Source: Methylovorus mays | GTDB taxonomy: Bacteria > Pseudomonadota > Gammaproteobacteria > Burkholderiales > Methylophilaceae | Length of the DNA: 64,000 nucleotides | NCBI RefSeq assembly: GCF_020531915.1 | Contig: NZ_JAJAVG010000006.1 | Span: forward strand, 1-64,000 | Direction of reading: 5' to 3' | In this document: positions 20,445 through 27,896 of the stretch, in pieces | Layout: the number at the start of each line of letters is the position of its first letter | Position numbering within the stretch: position 1 is the stretch's first letter | Position numbers and translations under genes: made by a program | The notes under the pieces: generated by a model | Databases searched by the model: none | What the model saw: only the letters and a program-made list of their open reading frames with translations | What the model was told of the DNA's origin: nothing

Positions 20445-22039
20445 TGGCTATCTTCAATAAAATCGTCCTCTGCGCTACCACTACCCAGCTGATTGCCGGG
20501 GTGTGGCGTCTGGGCAACTTGCAATCCAGCCACGAGTTCAGCAGTGATCCCAAAGGCTATGAGGCTTTTGTGCGCTTTCTGGCCCAGCACGACAATACCC
20601 GGCTCTACATGCTGGTGGATGCCGTGGAGGAAGATTACCAGCAGGATTATCTGCCGCACACCCGGGGCAGTGCCCGCCGTGAAATGCTCGCGCGCAAACT
20701 GAATCATGGCTATCGCAATGCCACGTTCAAGGCAGCGCATTTCATTGAGCGCCAGAAGGATAAGCGCAAGGATGATCGCTTCATCTACGTGGCCCTGACG
20801 AAATCCGATTTCCTGCAACCCTGGATGCAAGCGATCGCCGCACAGCGCATGCCACTTGCTGGCGTCTATCTGCTGTCGATGATGAGTGAGCTGCTCCTGC
20901 AGCGCATGAAGCTTAAGGCGCCGCATATCCTGCTGAGCGAAAGGCTCAACTCGGGGCTGCGCCAGACGTACTTTCACCATGGACGTTTGCTGATCAGCCG
21001 GTCGGCGCCTGCTTCGCCTGCCATGCAGGAGCGCATGGCCTATTTTTACCTGGCTGAAACCGAAAAAACCCGGCTATACCTCATCAGTCAGCGGCTGGTG
21101 ATGCGCGACACCCCTATCAAAATGGTACTGGCGGACATTGATGACACCAGCCGCCAGATTTGCCGTCATATTTCACAAGAGCAAAACCTGGAATGTGTCA
21201 GCGAAGACTTGAAAGTCCTCGCCAAAAGCCTGGGGCTGAATCCGGAATTGCTGACGCGGCATCCTGAGCTGATGCACATGCATCTGCTGGCGACCGGCGA
21301 GCTGCCGGTCAATCTCGCGCCAGCCAGCTATACCAGGCACTATCAGGTAGGCAATGTGGCGCGCAGTATTCATCTCGCCAGTGTGCTGACCTTGCTGGGC
21401 GGGTTTGTAGCGGCCACCTATATTGGGCAGCAAGCGGCGCAGACCTTGCAGCAAACGCGTGAAGCCGGCCAGGAGACCCGCATGCAGGAGCAGAAGTACC
21501 GCGAGGTGGCCAAGAACTTTCCCCAAACGCCTATCCCCAGCACAGACCTGCGTGCCGCGGTGGAAACCGCGCGTAAGCTTGAGCTCTATGCGCAGACGCC
21601 ACAAGCGGCCATGCAGGCGCTCAGTGAGGCTCTGCAGGCGCAACCGGATATGCAGATTCATCGCATGCGCTGGTTGAATACGCCGGATATCACGATACGG
21701 GATGACAAGGCCGAGGGGGTTTCCTCTGGGCCAGCACAGGCTACTCCAGCCGATGCTCAGCTAAGTGACACCAGCGTATTGCATCAACTGGTTTTTGTGG
21801 AGGGTGAGGTGGCGGGTTTCAATGGGGATTATCGGGCAGCCTTGGTGCGTGTAAATCAGCTTGCCGAAAAGTTGCGCAGCTTGCCGCAAGTGGCATGGGT
21901 GGAGGTGCTGCAAGAGCCAGTGAATGTCAGCTCCTATACCCGCTTGCAAGGCAGTACGACAGATGCGGTTTCGGCCGTGTCCATGGCGGCCGATTTCAAG
22001 CTCAAGTTTATTCTCCGGCAACCGGAGGGCGCGCAATGA
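20444..22039 (+). CDS. Bitopic protein of the MSHA-like locus, possible PilM/PilN-type (MshI-like) fusion
   Basis: I do not recognise this 531-residue protein at sequence level. Residues 1-310 look cytoplasmic and lack clear ATP-binding motifs. One membrane segment lies at about 332-352 (LASVLTLLGGFVAATYIG). A Gln-rich coiled coil (about 355-385) and a periplasmic domain (to 531) follow. This is the topology of a fused PilM-PilN, as in MshI, and the next two genes have PilO- and PilP-like layouts. It overlaps mshG by one base and the next gene by four. The functional assignment is inference from topology and position. Confidence 0.6.
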   Translation: MAIFNKIVLCATTTQLIAGVWRLGNLQSSHEFSSDPKGYEAFVRFLAQHDNTRLYMLVDAVEEDYQQDYLPHTRGSARREMLARKLNHGYRNATFKAAHFIERQKDKRKDDRFIYVALTKSDFLQPWMQAIAAQRMPLAGVYLLSMMSELLLQRMKLKAPHILLSERLNSGLRQTYFHHGRLLISRSAPASPAMQERMAYFYLAETEKTRLYLISQRLVMRDTPIKMVLADIDDTSRQICRHISQEQNLECVSEDLKVLAKSLGLNPELLTRHPELMHMHLLATGELPVNLAPASYTRHYQVGNVARSIHLASVLTLLGGFVAATYIGQQAAQTLQQTREAGQETRMQEQKYREVAKNFPQTPIPSTDLRAAVETARKLELYAQTPQAAMQALSEALQAQPDMQIHRMRWLNTPDITIRDDKAEGVSSGPAQATPADAQLSDTSVLHQLVFVEGEVAGFNGDYRAALVRVNQLAEKLRSLPQVAWVEVLQEPVNVSSYTRLQGSTTDAVSAVSMAADFKLKFILRQPEGAQ

Positions 22040-22650
22040 AGCTCACCCGTCAGGATTGGTTGCGCCTGGCCTATCCATTGGCCGGATTGGCGTTGGCGCT
22101 GATTGGGGCGGCCTTGCTGATCAGTTTTGCCTATGATCGTGCGATGGACGCTGAACAGGCGCGTGAGGCGCAGCAGCAGCAACTGCAACAAGCTCGCAGC
22201 CGCTATATGGCCTCAGGCCAGGAAAAAGACACCATAGTCAGTTTTCTTCCTCCCTATAAAACGCTGGTGGAGGAGGGCTTTATCGGCGAGGAGCGACGCA
22301 TCCTCTGGCTGGACAGCATCCGCAACATTCACCAGCAATTCAAGCTGTTCAAGATCACTTACGCCATTGGCGCACAGGAGCCTTATACGCCGCCGTTCCC
22401 GGTCGATACTGGCAGTTTTAAGCTCAATCGTTCGGTGATGCAGCTGGAGCTGCCCATGCTGCATGAAGGCGATATCCTGACCTTTTTGCGGGCATTGCAT
22501 CAGCAGCAGCGCAGCCCCATCATCATCCGCGAGTGCCAGCTTACTCGCTTGCGCGCCATCATGGATGTGACGATTACGCCAAATCTTATCGCCAAGTGTG
22601 AGCTGGATTGGTACACCCTGCGGGAAGCGCAGCCTGGAGTGGCACCATGA
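22036..22650 (+). CDS. PilO/MshJ-like pilus alignment protein
   Basis: The ATG at 22036 overlaps the previous stop (ATGA), and the frame continues upstream only as overlap. The 204-residue product has a short cytoplasmic N-terminus, one membrane helix (LAYPLAGLALALIGAALLIS, about 11-31), a coiled coil rich in Gln/Arg (about 38-58), and a compact periplasmic domain. This is the PilO/MshJ/GspM topology. Sequence similarity to named members is not evident by eye, so the name is left out. Confidence 0.65.
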   Translation: MKLTRQDWLRLAYPLAGLALALIGAALLISFAYDRAMDAEQAREAQQQQLQQARSRYMASGQEKDTIVSFLPPYKTLVEEGFIGEERRILWLDSIRNIHQQFKLFKITYAIGAQEPYTPPFPVDTGSFKLNRSVMQLELPMLHEGDILTFLRALHQQQRSPIIIRECQLTRLRAIMDVTITPNLIAKCELDWYTLREAQPGVAP

Positions 22651-23120
22651 AGACATGGCTCACTATCCTGTTGTGTCTCGTCTCTGGCATGGCGCTGGCG
22701 GACGATTTGGGGCGATTGTTTACCACCCCGTTGCAACGCGCACAGCTGGATGCGCAACGCAGAAATATGCGCGCGCTCCCGGAAAAAATGCCGGAACAGG
22801 ACATGGGGGCTGTGATGGATAGCGCACCCGCTGGGCCGATTTCAGTACAAGGCTATGTGCGCAGAAGCGATGGCAAGCCAGGTACGGTATGGGTCAATCA
22901 GCAAGCCATACAGGAAAACAAGGCGGTGGGCACGATGATTGTGGAAGAAGGTAAAAACCGCCGTGTCGAGATCAGGCTGCCGGGCACCGGACAATCGGTG
23001 AGGTTGAAGGCGGGGCAGGTGTACAAGCCAGAGAGCAACAGTATTGAAGAGTACAAGGCGACGGCAAAGGAATCGGCACCCGCGCCACAAGAACGAGAAA
23101 ATGCGCCTGCATTACCCTGA
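22647..23120 (+). CDS. Small periplasmic protein, PilP/MshK-like position
   Basis: The start at 22647 (MKTWLTILLCLVSGMALA) gives a clear Sec signal peptide cleaved after ALA at about residue 19, and overlaps the previous stop by four bases. The mature protein of about 138 residues has an Arg/Gln-rich N-terminal stretch, then a beta-rich core with ISVQGYVRRSDGKPGTVWVN. MshK and type II GspC/PilP-like proteins bridge inner membrane and secretin with a similar small beta domain. The assignment rests on size, secretion signal and place. Confidence 0.6.
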   Translation: MKTWLTILLCLVSGMALADDLGRLFTTPLQRAQLDAQRRNMRALPEKMPEQDMGAVMDSAPAGPISVQGYVRRSDGKPGTVWVNQQAIQENKAVGTMIVEEGKNRRVEIRLPGTGQSVRLKAGQVYKPESNSIEEYKATAKESAPAPQERENAPALP

Positions 23121-24252
23121 GTTCTCCTCGCCGGCTGCAGGACAGCAAGGCGTCATCATGATCGTGATGGCCCTGATTCTGCTGATGGCCGCCAGCATCG
23201 CTTTTTTTGAGCGCATGGATGGCTATCAATACAAAGTGATGCGCGAACAAAAAACACTGGATGCGCTGGCTGAAGCCAAGGCCGCGCTCATAGGCTGGTC
23301 GGTCGCCCATGCGCAGTACCCTGGGATTCTGCCGTTTCCTGATCGTAATTCAGATAAAAACTATGATGGTCAGAGTGACTGTGTCAGTCAGGAAAGCACG
23401 CTCGATTACAGTCACTTGCTGGGCAAGCTGCCTTTTCTTGCGCAAACGGCGCCATGCGTCGGTAGCGGAGCAGGTACTTATGGACTATCTGAAAACCTGA
23501 TGGATGCCGAGGGCGAGCGCTTGTGGTACGCGGTGTCACGCAATCTGGTGCGGCCTTCTACCAATAGCGTGGTGATCAATCCCAGTATTGCGGATGCACC
23601 GACTTATCCCTGGCTACAAGTGCGCGATAAAAGCGGGCGCCTGCTTTCAGACCGGGTGGCGGCCATTGTCATATCGGCGGGGCCGGTACTTGGGGCGCAA
23701 AACCGGGCAGGAGGTATTGCGGGTCCAGCCGCCTATCTGGACAGCATTACCATTAATGGCGTTGCCTATTCAAATGCCAATTATTCGGTCGCGAATGAGG
23801 TGTTTATTACGGGCGAGGCCAGCGATCGGCTGTCCAGCGAGAAGCCGACTGACTTCAATGACACCCTGATATTCATTACCATTGATGAGCTGCTGGCTGC
23901 CCTGCAGAATCGGGCGATGGGGGAAGCGGCAATGGCCTTGCGCAGTTACTATTCGTTGAGTGCGGCAGCTGCAAATGCGCGCTTTTTCCCTTATACATCA
24001 TTGCTGTCAGATAGCACGCGCGCCTGCCAGGAAGGTAGCTTGAGCGGTAGCCTGCCGTTGATTAACAATAACTGCAGCCATCCGAATCCGGCACTTTCCC
24101 TGCCTGCCTGGTTTACTGAAAGCCGCTGGCAGGATTATCTGAAATACGAACTCACTGCGGACTGCAGCTATGCGACTGCCGGATGCAGCGGCGGTGGACG
24201 GGCACAACTGTCCAACCTCAATAGCACGCGTATCTTGAAAGTAACGCCATGA
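23101..24252 (+). CDS. PilX/GspK-like membrane-anchored pilus-associated protein
   Basis: I choose ATG 23101 (MRLHYPEFSS). It gives a 383-residue protein whose only hydrophobic segment, GVIMIVMALILLMAASIAFF, begins about 16 residues in, preceded by AGQQ. That pattern resembles PilX/MshP proteins, but a classical GFTLIE prepilin cleavage site is missing. The large C-terminal part has several Cys (for example DCVSQ, APCVGS, TRACQEG, ADCSYATAGC), suggesting disulphides outside the membrane. It overlaps the previous gene by 20 bases and the next by four. It could be a large minor pilin at the pilus tip. Confidence 0.62.
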   Translation: MRLHYPEFSSPAAGQQGVIMIVMALILLMAASIAFFERMDGYQYKVMREQKTLDALAEAKAALIGWSVAHAQYPGILPFPDRNSDKNYDGQSDCVSQESTLDYSHLLGKLPFLAQTAPCVGSGAGTYGLSENLMDAEGERLWYAVSRNLVRPSTNSVVINPSIADAPTYPWLQVRDKSGRLLSDRVAAIVISAGPVLGAQNRAGGIAGPAAYLDSITINGVAYSNANYSVANEVFITGEASDRLSSEKPTDFNDTLIFITIDELLAALQNRAMGEAAMALRSYYSLSAAAANARFFPYTSLLSDSTRACQEGSLSGSLPLINNNCSHPNPALSLPAWFTESRWQDYLKYELTADCSYATAGCSGGGRAQLSNLNSTRILKVTP

Positions 24253-24890
24253 CCTCATACCAACATGCCAGCCGGGGTTTCAGCCTCATTGAGCTATCGA
24301 TAGTGCTGGTGATCGTGGGGCTGGTGATTGCCGGCATGCTGGTGCCGTTGTCTGCCCAGATCGATCAGAAAAATTACAACGAAACGCAAAAAGCAATGAT
24401 CGAGCTGCGCGATGGTCTGATTGGCTATGCCAGCAGCAACGGCTATCTGCCATGTCCGGATACGACAGGCGATGGGCTGGAGGACCGAAATGCGAGCGGC
24501 GGCTGCCTTGTAGACCCCGCCGAGGGCAATTTGCCATGGGCTGACCTGGGCATGGGCAGGCAAGATGCCTGGGGGCAAAAGTATCAGTATCGTGTCACCA
24601 ATGAATTTGCAAACAGCGTTACCAAGCCTACCCTCTCAACCATTCCCTCCATGACCATCACAGATACCAGCGGCGTCACATTGGCGCTGCGCGTACCTGC
24701 CGTCATTGTTTCCAAAGGCAAGTCTGGTGCTGGCGCTGGCGCCAATGAGCAGGAAAACAGTGACAAGGATGAGTATTTTGTCAGCGATACTCCCACTGCC
24801 GTGGCAGGCAACGAGTTCGACGATATTGTGGTGTGGGTGCCATCCACCTTGCTATTCAACCGCATGCTGAGCGCCGGAAAACTGCCATAA
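24249..24890 (+). CDS. Type IV prepilin-like protein
   Basis: The N-terminus has a textbook prepilin peptidase site: RG^FSLIELSIVLVIVGLVI, with cleavage after Gly10 and Glu5 of the mature protein. The mature protein is about 203 residues, longer than major pilins. It has two Cys in LPCPDTTGDG and SGGCLVDP that could form a disulphide, and a Ser/Thr-rich C-terminal half. It is the only canonical prepilin in the locus, so it may be a minor or major subunit. Its start overlaps the previous stop by four bases. Confidence 0.82.
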   Translation: MTSYQHASRGFSLIELSIVLVIVGLVIAGMLVPLSAQIDQKNYNETQKAMIELRDGLIGYASSNGYLPCPDTTGDGLEDRNASGGCLVDPAEGNLPWADLGMGRQDAWGQKYQYRVTNEFANSVTKPTLSTIPSMTITDTSGVTLALRVPAVIVSKGKSGAGAGANEQENSDKDEYFVSDTPTAVAGNEFDDIVVWVPSTLLFNRMLSAGKLP

Positions 24891-24898
24891 TTACGGGT

Positions 24899-25648
24899 AT
24901 GAACGACAACCAACTTTTACGCTACAGCCGCCATATCCTGTTGCCCAATATCGGTTATGAGGGCCAGGAGCAACTCGTCAACAGTCATGCCCTGATTGTG
25001 GGGGCGGGTGGGCTAGGGGCGCCGGTGGCGATGTACATGGCGGCCGGGGGCACTGGCACGCTGACAATATGTGATTTTGATACGGTGGACATGACCAATC
25101 TGCAGCGGCAGATCATCCATACCACCGCATCTGTGGGCACCAACAAGGCGGAATCGGCGCAGCAAGCCTTGCGTGCATTGAACCCGGAAGTCGAGGTGAT
25201 CACCATACGCGAGAAATCGACAGAGGCGACGATGTCGGCGTTGGTGCGTACCGCAGATGTCGTGCTTGACTGCAGCGATAATTTTGCTACCCGCTATGCG
25301 TTGAATCGCATTTGCCTGGCGGAAAAAAAACCGCTGGTCTCTGGCGCGGCCATTGGGTTTGAAGGGCAGATCACGGTGTTTGATTTCCGGCAGGAAAACA
25401 GCCCCTGCTACCATTGCCTCTACCCGGATACTGGCGCCGAGGATGCATTGCGTTGTGCTGAAAATGGCGTATTTGCGCCGCTGGTGGGCATGATAGGCAC
25501 GACACAGGCAGCGGAGGCCATGAAGCTCCTCATGGGCATAGGTCAGAGTCTGCAGGGGCGCTTGCTATTGCTGGATGTACTGACCATGGAGTGGCGCAGC
25601 CTGCGCCTGCAACGCGACCCTACTTGCAGCGTTTGTCAGCCTTCTTAG
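24899..25648 (+). CDS. moeB: MoeB/ThiF-family adenylyltransferase
   Basis: The 249-residue E1-like enzyme adenylates the C-terminal Gly of a ubiquitin-like sulfur carrier (MoaD or ThiS). The nucleotide site VGAGGLGAP is at about 34-42, and the DFDTVDMTNLQRQ and DCSDNFATRYALN motifs follow. Two CxxC pairs (CYHC and CSVC) bind structural zinc. I start at ATG 24899; the frame extends into the prepilin gene. It lies 8 bp after the pilus locus but is unrelated to it. MoeB and ThiF cannot be separated by eye. Confidence 0.88.
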   Translation: MNDNQLLRYSRHILLPNIGYEGQEQLVNSHALIVGAGGLGAPVAMYMAAGGTGTLTICDFDTVDMTNLQRQIIHTTASVGTNKAESAQQALRALNPEVEVITIREKSTEATMSALVRTADVVLDCSDNFATRYALNRICLAEKKPLVSGAAIGFEGQITVFDFRQENSPCYHCLYPDTGAEDALRCAENGVFAPLVGMIGTTQAAEAMKLLMGIGQSLQGRLLLLDVLTMEWRSLRLQRDPTCSVCQPS

Positions 25649-26328
25649 GGGCGGATGCGTATGTGAGGGTATTGCTCTGCCATGTAATGTAGCAGGGCAT
25701 TGATGAACAGAATCAGGCCTAACATCTCCAGCCCTTCTTCCAATGTCGTAAGCAAACTGTAGCCGAAGGTATCCACACCATGCAGGGCGGCATAGTGTCC
25801 TCCCAGCGTTTCCAAACCAATAATCGCCGAGCAGTAAATCCCGCCGGCAAGCAGAAAGCGTATGCGGTGTGTACGGCCAAGCTGCTGCAGGAAACGCACA
25901 TAGCATATCCCGATGAACGCAATGACCAGCAAGCCGGGGATCACCCATGAATACTTGAGCCAAATGGTGTTTTCCAGATGGAGTTGCCGGTGGGTAATAC
26001 TGGTGAACAGCTCATGAAAACTCATGAATTCATCGGCAGCCATCAGCAGAAATCCGCCGGACAGGATTTGCCAGTGCGGCGTGTAAGGTGCGTTTTGGGC
26101 GCGCTTAAGGTAAGCGATTAACCCTAGCAAAACACTGCATATAAGTAACAGCACCACCGAATAAAATGTGGGGATGTTGACTTCACCATTGAGGTTGAGC
26201 AGTCGTGTCATGCCCAATAAGGAGCCATGTCCCGTAAAGTATTTGATGGCCTGTGTTCCCAGGCTCGCGATTATCAGGACAAGTGCAATCAGCAGCAACG
26301 CACGCGTTGCAACCAGCGTTGTTTTCAT
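25645..26328 (-). CDS. Integral membrane protein of unknown function
   Basis: This 227-residue protein has about six hydrophobic segments: near 10-27, 55-75, 88-100, 128-148, 157-175 and 195-215. Between them are short polar loops with ADEFMSFHE and HLENTIW. The His/Glu/Asp residues next to membrane edges (DEF..HE, HYAALHG) are suggestive of a metal or haem site, but I do not know the family. It converges with moeB with a 4-bp overlap of the stops and is unlinked to the qmcA-nfeD pair upstream. Confidence 0.7.
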   Translation of the reverse strand: MKTTLVATRALLLIALVLIIASLGTQAIKYFTGHGSLLGMTRLLNLNGEVNIPTFYSVVLLLICSVLLGLIAYLKRAQNAPYTPHWQILSGGFLLMAADEFMSFHELFTSITHRQLHLENTIWLKYSWVIPGLLVIAFIGICYVRFLQQLGRTHRIRFLLAGGIYCSAIIGLETLGGHYAALHGVDTFGYSLLTTLEEGLEMLGLILFINALLHYMAEQYPHIRIRP

Positions 26329-26392
26329 TCCCCTTTCCCCTTTTTGTTATTGAATCTGCACGCTATTGCTGCGCGCTTGTATTCAGCTTATG

Positions 26393-27238
26393 TCAGCCTT
26401 TACCTCCAACGATGGCGCGAATGGCACTGACAATATCGCCGGGTAGCGCCACGATCTTGCTATTCTCTGATTCACCCATGCGCTGCAGCGCCTGAATATA
26501 GCGGTCCCCCAGCAGGAAGGTGGCCGAGCTGTTGTTTTCCTTCACCGCTTCGGCAATCAGGCGTATTGCCTCGGCGGACGCCTGGGCGGCGACCATTTGC
26601 CCTTCGGCATCCTTGCGGGCGGCCTCCAGCCGGGCTTCGGCATTCAGGATGATCGCCTGCTTTTCGCCTTCGGAACGGGTTACCAGGGCTACCCGCTCTC
26701 GCTCGGCGGATGCCTGCATTTCCATCGCTTGCTGCATGTTGGGGGAGGGCTTGATGTCTTGAATCTCCACCGATTTGACGGTCAGGCCCCAGTCCAGCGC
26801 CTCGTCAGCAATCGCTTCTTTCAGTTCGGCCTTGATGCGGTCACGCGAGGTCAGCGCCTGATTGAGATCCATGCCACCAATGATGGAGCGCAGGCTGGTT
26901 TGCACCATATTGCGCATGGCTTCACGAAAATCTTCAATGCCATACACAGAACGCTCAATATTGCTGACCTTGATGAAGGACACCGCATTGGCCAGGATGA
27001 CGGCATTGTCCCGCGTGATCACTTCCTGCTGTGGCACATCCAGAATGATGTCTTTGGTGGTGACCTTGTAACGCACTTCGTAGATGAACGGGATGATGAG
27101 ATTGAGCCCTGGCATCAGCACGCGATTAAACCGTCCCAGGCGTTCCACTACCCATTCTTCGCCCTGCGGCACGATGCGCAGGCCTTTCCAGATGGCAATC
27201 ACAACCAGGACGATGAGGGCCAGCATGAGTTCGGTCAT
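26393..27238 (-). CDS. qmcA: SPFH/band 7 membrane protein QmcA
   Basis: The 281-residue stomatin/prohibitin relative starts with one membrane helix (about 3-20). An SPFH domain follows (VPQGEEWVVERLGRFNRVL, then DIILDVPQQEVITRDNA), and an Ala/Glu-rich coiled coil (about 170-235) drives oligomerisation. Such proteins form large membrane microdomain cages. nfeD lies 61 bp upstream on the same strand, the usual partner pair. Confidence 0.88.
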   Translation of the reverse strand: MTELMLALIVLVVIAIWKGLRIVPQGEEWVVERLGRFNRVLMPGLNLIIPFIYEVRYKVTTKDIILDVPQQEVITRDNAVILANAVSFIKVSNIERSVYGIEDFREAMRNMVQTSLRSIIGGMDLNQALTSRDRIKAELKEAIADEALDWGLTVKSVEIQDIKPSPNMQQAMEMQASAERERVALVTRSEGEKQAIILNAEARLEAARKDAEGQMVAAQASAEAIRLIAEAVKENNSSATFLLGDRYIQALQRMGESENSKIVALPGDIVSAIRAIVGGKG

Positions 27239-27299
27239 TTCAGTTCCTTAAATTTAGCGATGCTTGATGTTTGAATGGTGTGGAAAGCGATCAACAATC

Positions 27300-27764
27300 T
27301 CAGGCGGCAATGCCAGAGCGTTTCACGCGCAAGGCATTGCCTTCAATACTGGTAATCTCGGCCTCCTCGCCCACGGCTAATGTCTGGCTCGAGATGGCCG
27401 TCCATTCCTTGCTGCCCATCACGCCCTGAGAGAAGCGGATACGCCCGCATTGTTCTGGGCTGACCGCGACGACTATCTGGCCCGTGCGGCCAATTTCTTC
27501 CCCTTGGGATTGTCCCAGCCGGGAGGCGGCAGGTTGCCGGCGTTCAAATTTTTTCCAGATGAGCAACGTGCTGAGCGAAAGACCAGCGAAGAGCAAGAGT
27601 TGCACCCCGAGTGAAATGACGGGAAACAGCCATAACAGCCCGCTGATGATCAAGGCCGCGAGGCCAAACCATAGAATGTACAGTGTCCCCGTTGCCAGTT
27701 CGGCAGAGAGCAGTACCAATCCGAAAATCCCCCAAATCCAGACGGCGTCCAATGGCGACCTCAT
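27300..27764 (-). CDS. nfeD: NfeD-like membrane protein
   Basis: The 154-residue protein has three or four membrane segments in the first 75 residues, followed by a small OB-fold domain (GRTGQIVVAVSPEQCGRIRF to the end), the layout of short NfeD1b/YbbK proteins. It precedes qmcA, and the two are expected to act as a membrane complex. It is divergent from valS across 132 bp. No clear promoter is seen there, except a possible TAAAAT near the valS start. Confidence 0.85.
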   Translation of the reverse strand: MRSPLDAVWIWGIFGLVLLSAELATGTLYILWFGLAALIISGLLWLFPVISLGVQLLLFAGLSLSTLLIWKKFERRQPAASRLGQSQGEEIGRTGQIVVAVSPEQCGRIRFSQGVMGSKEWTAISSQTLAVGEEAEITSIEGNALRVKRSGIAA

Positions 27765-27896
27765 GTATCAACAGGTAAAGCCGTATCCTAACCCAAAGTT
27801 CTGGCTTCGCGTCAATTCCGGCATGCGCCATGGTCCGCATGAATCTCTGGGGCAGGCGGGCCAGCCAGACGGCCGCTGTGGTAAAATCCCCGACCT

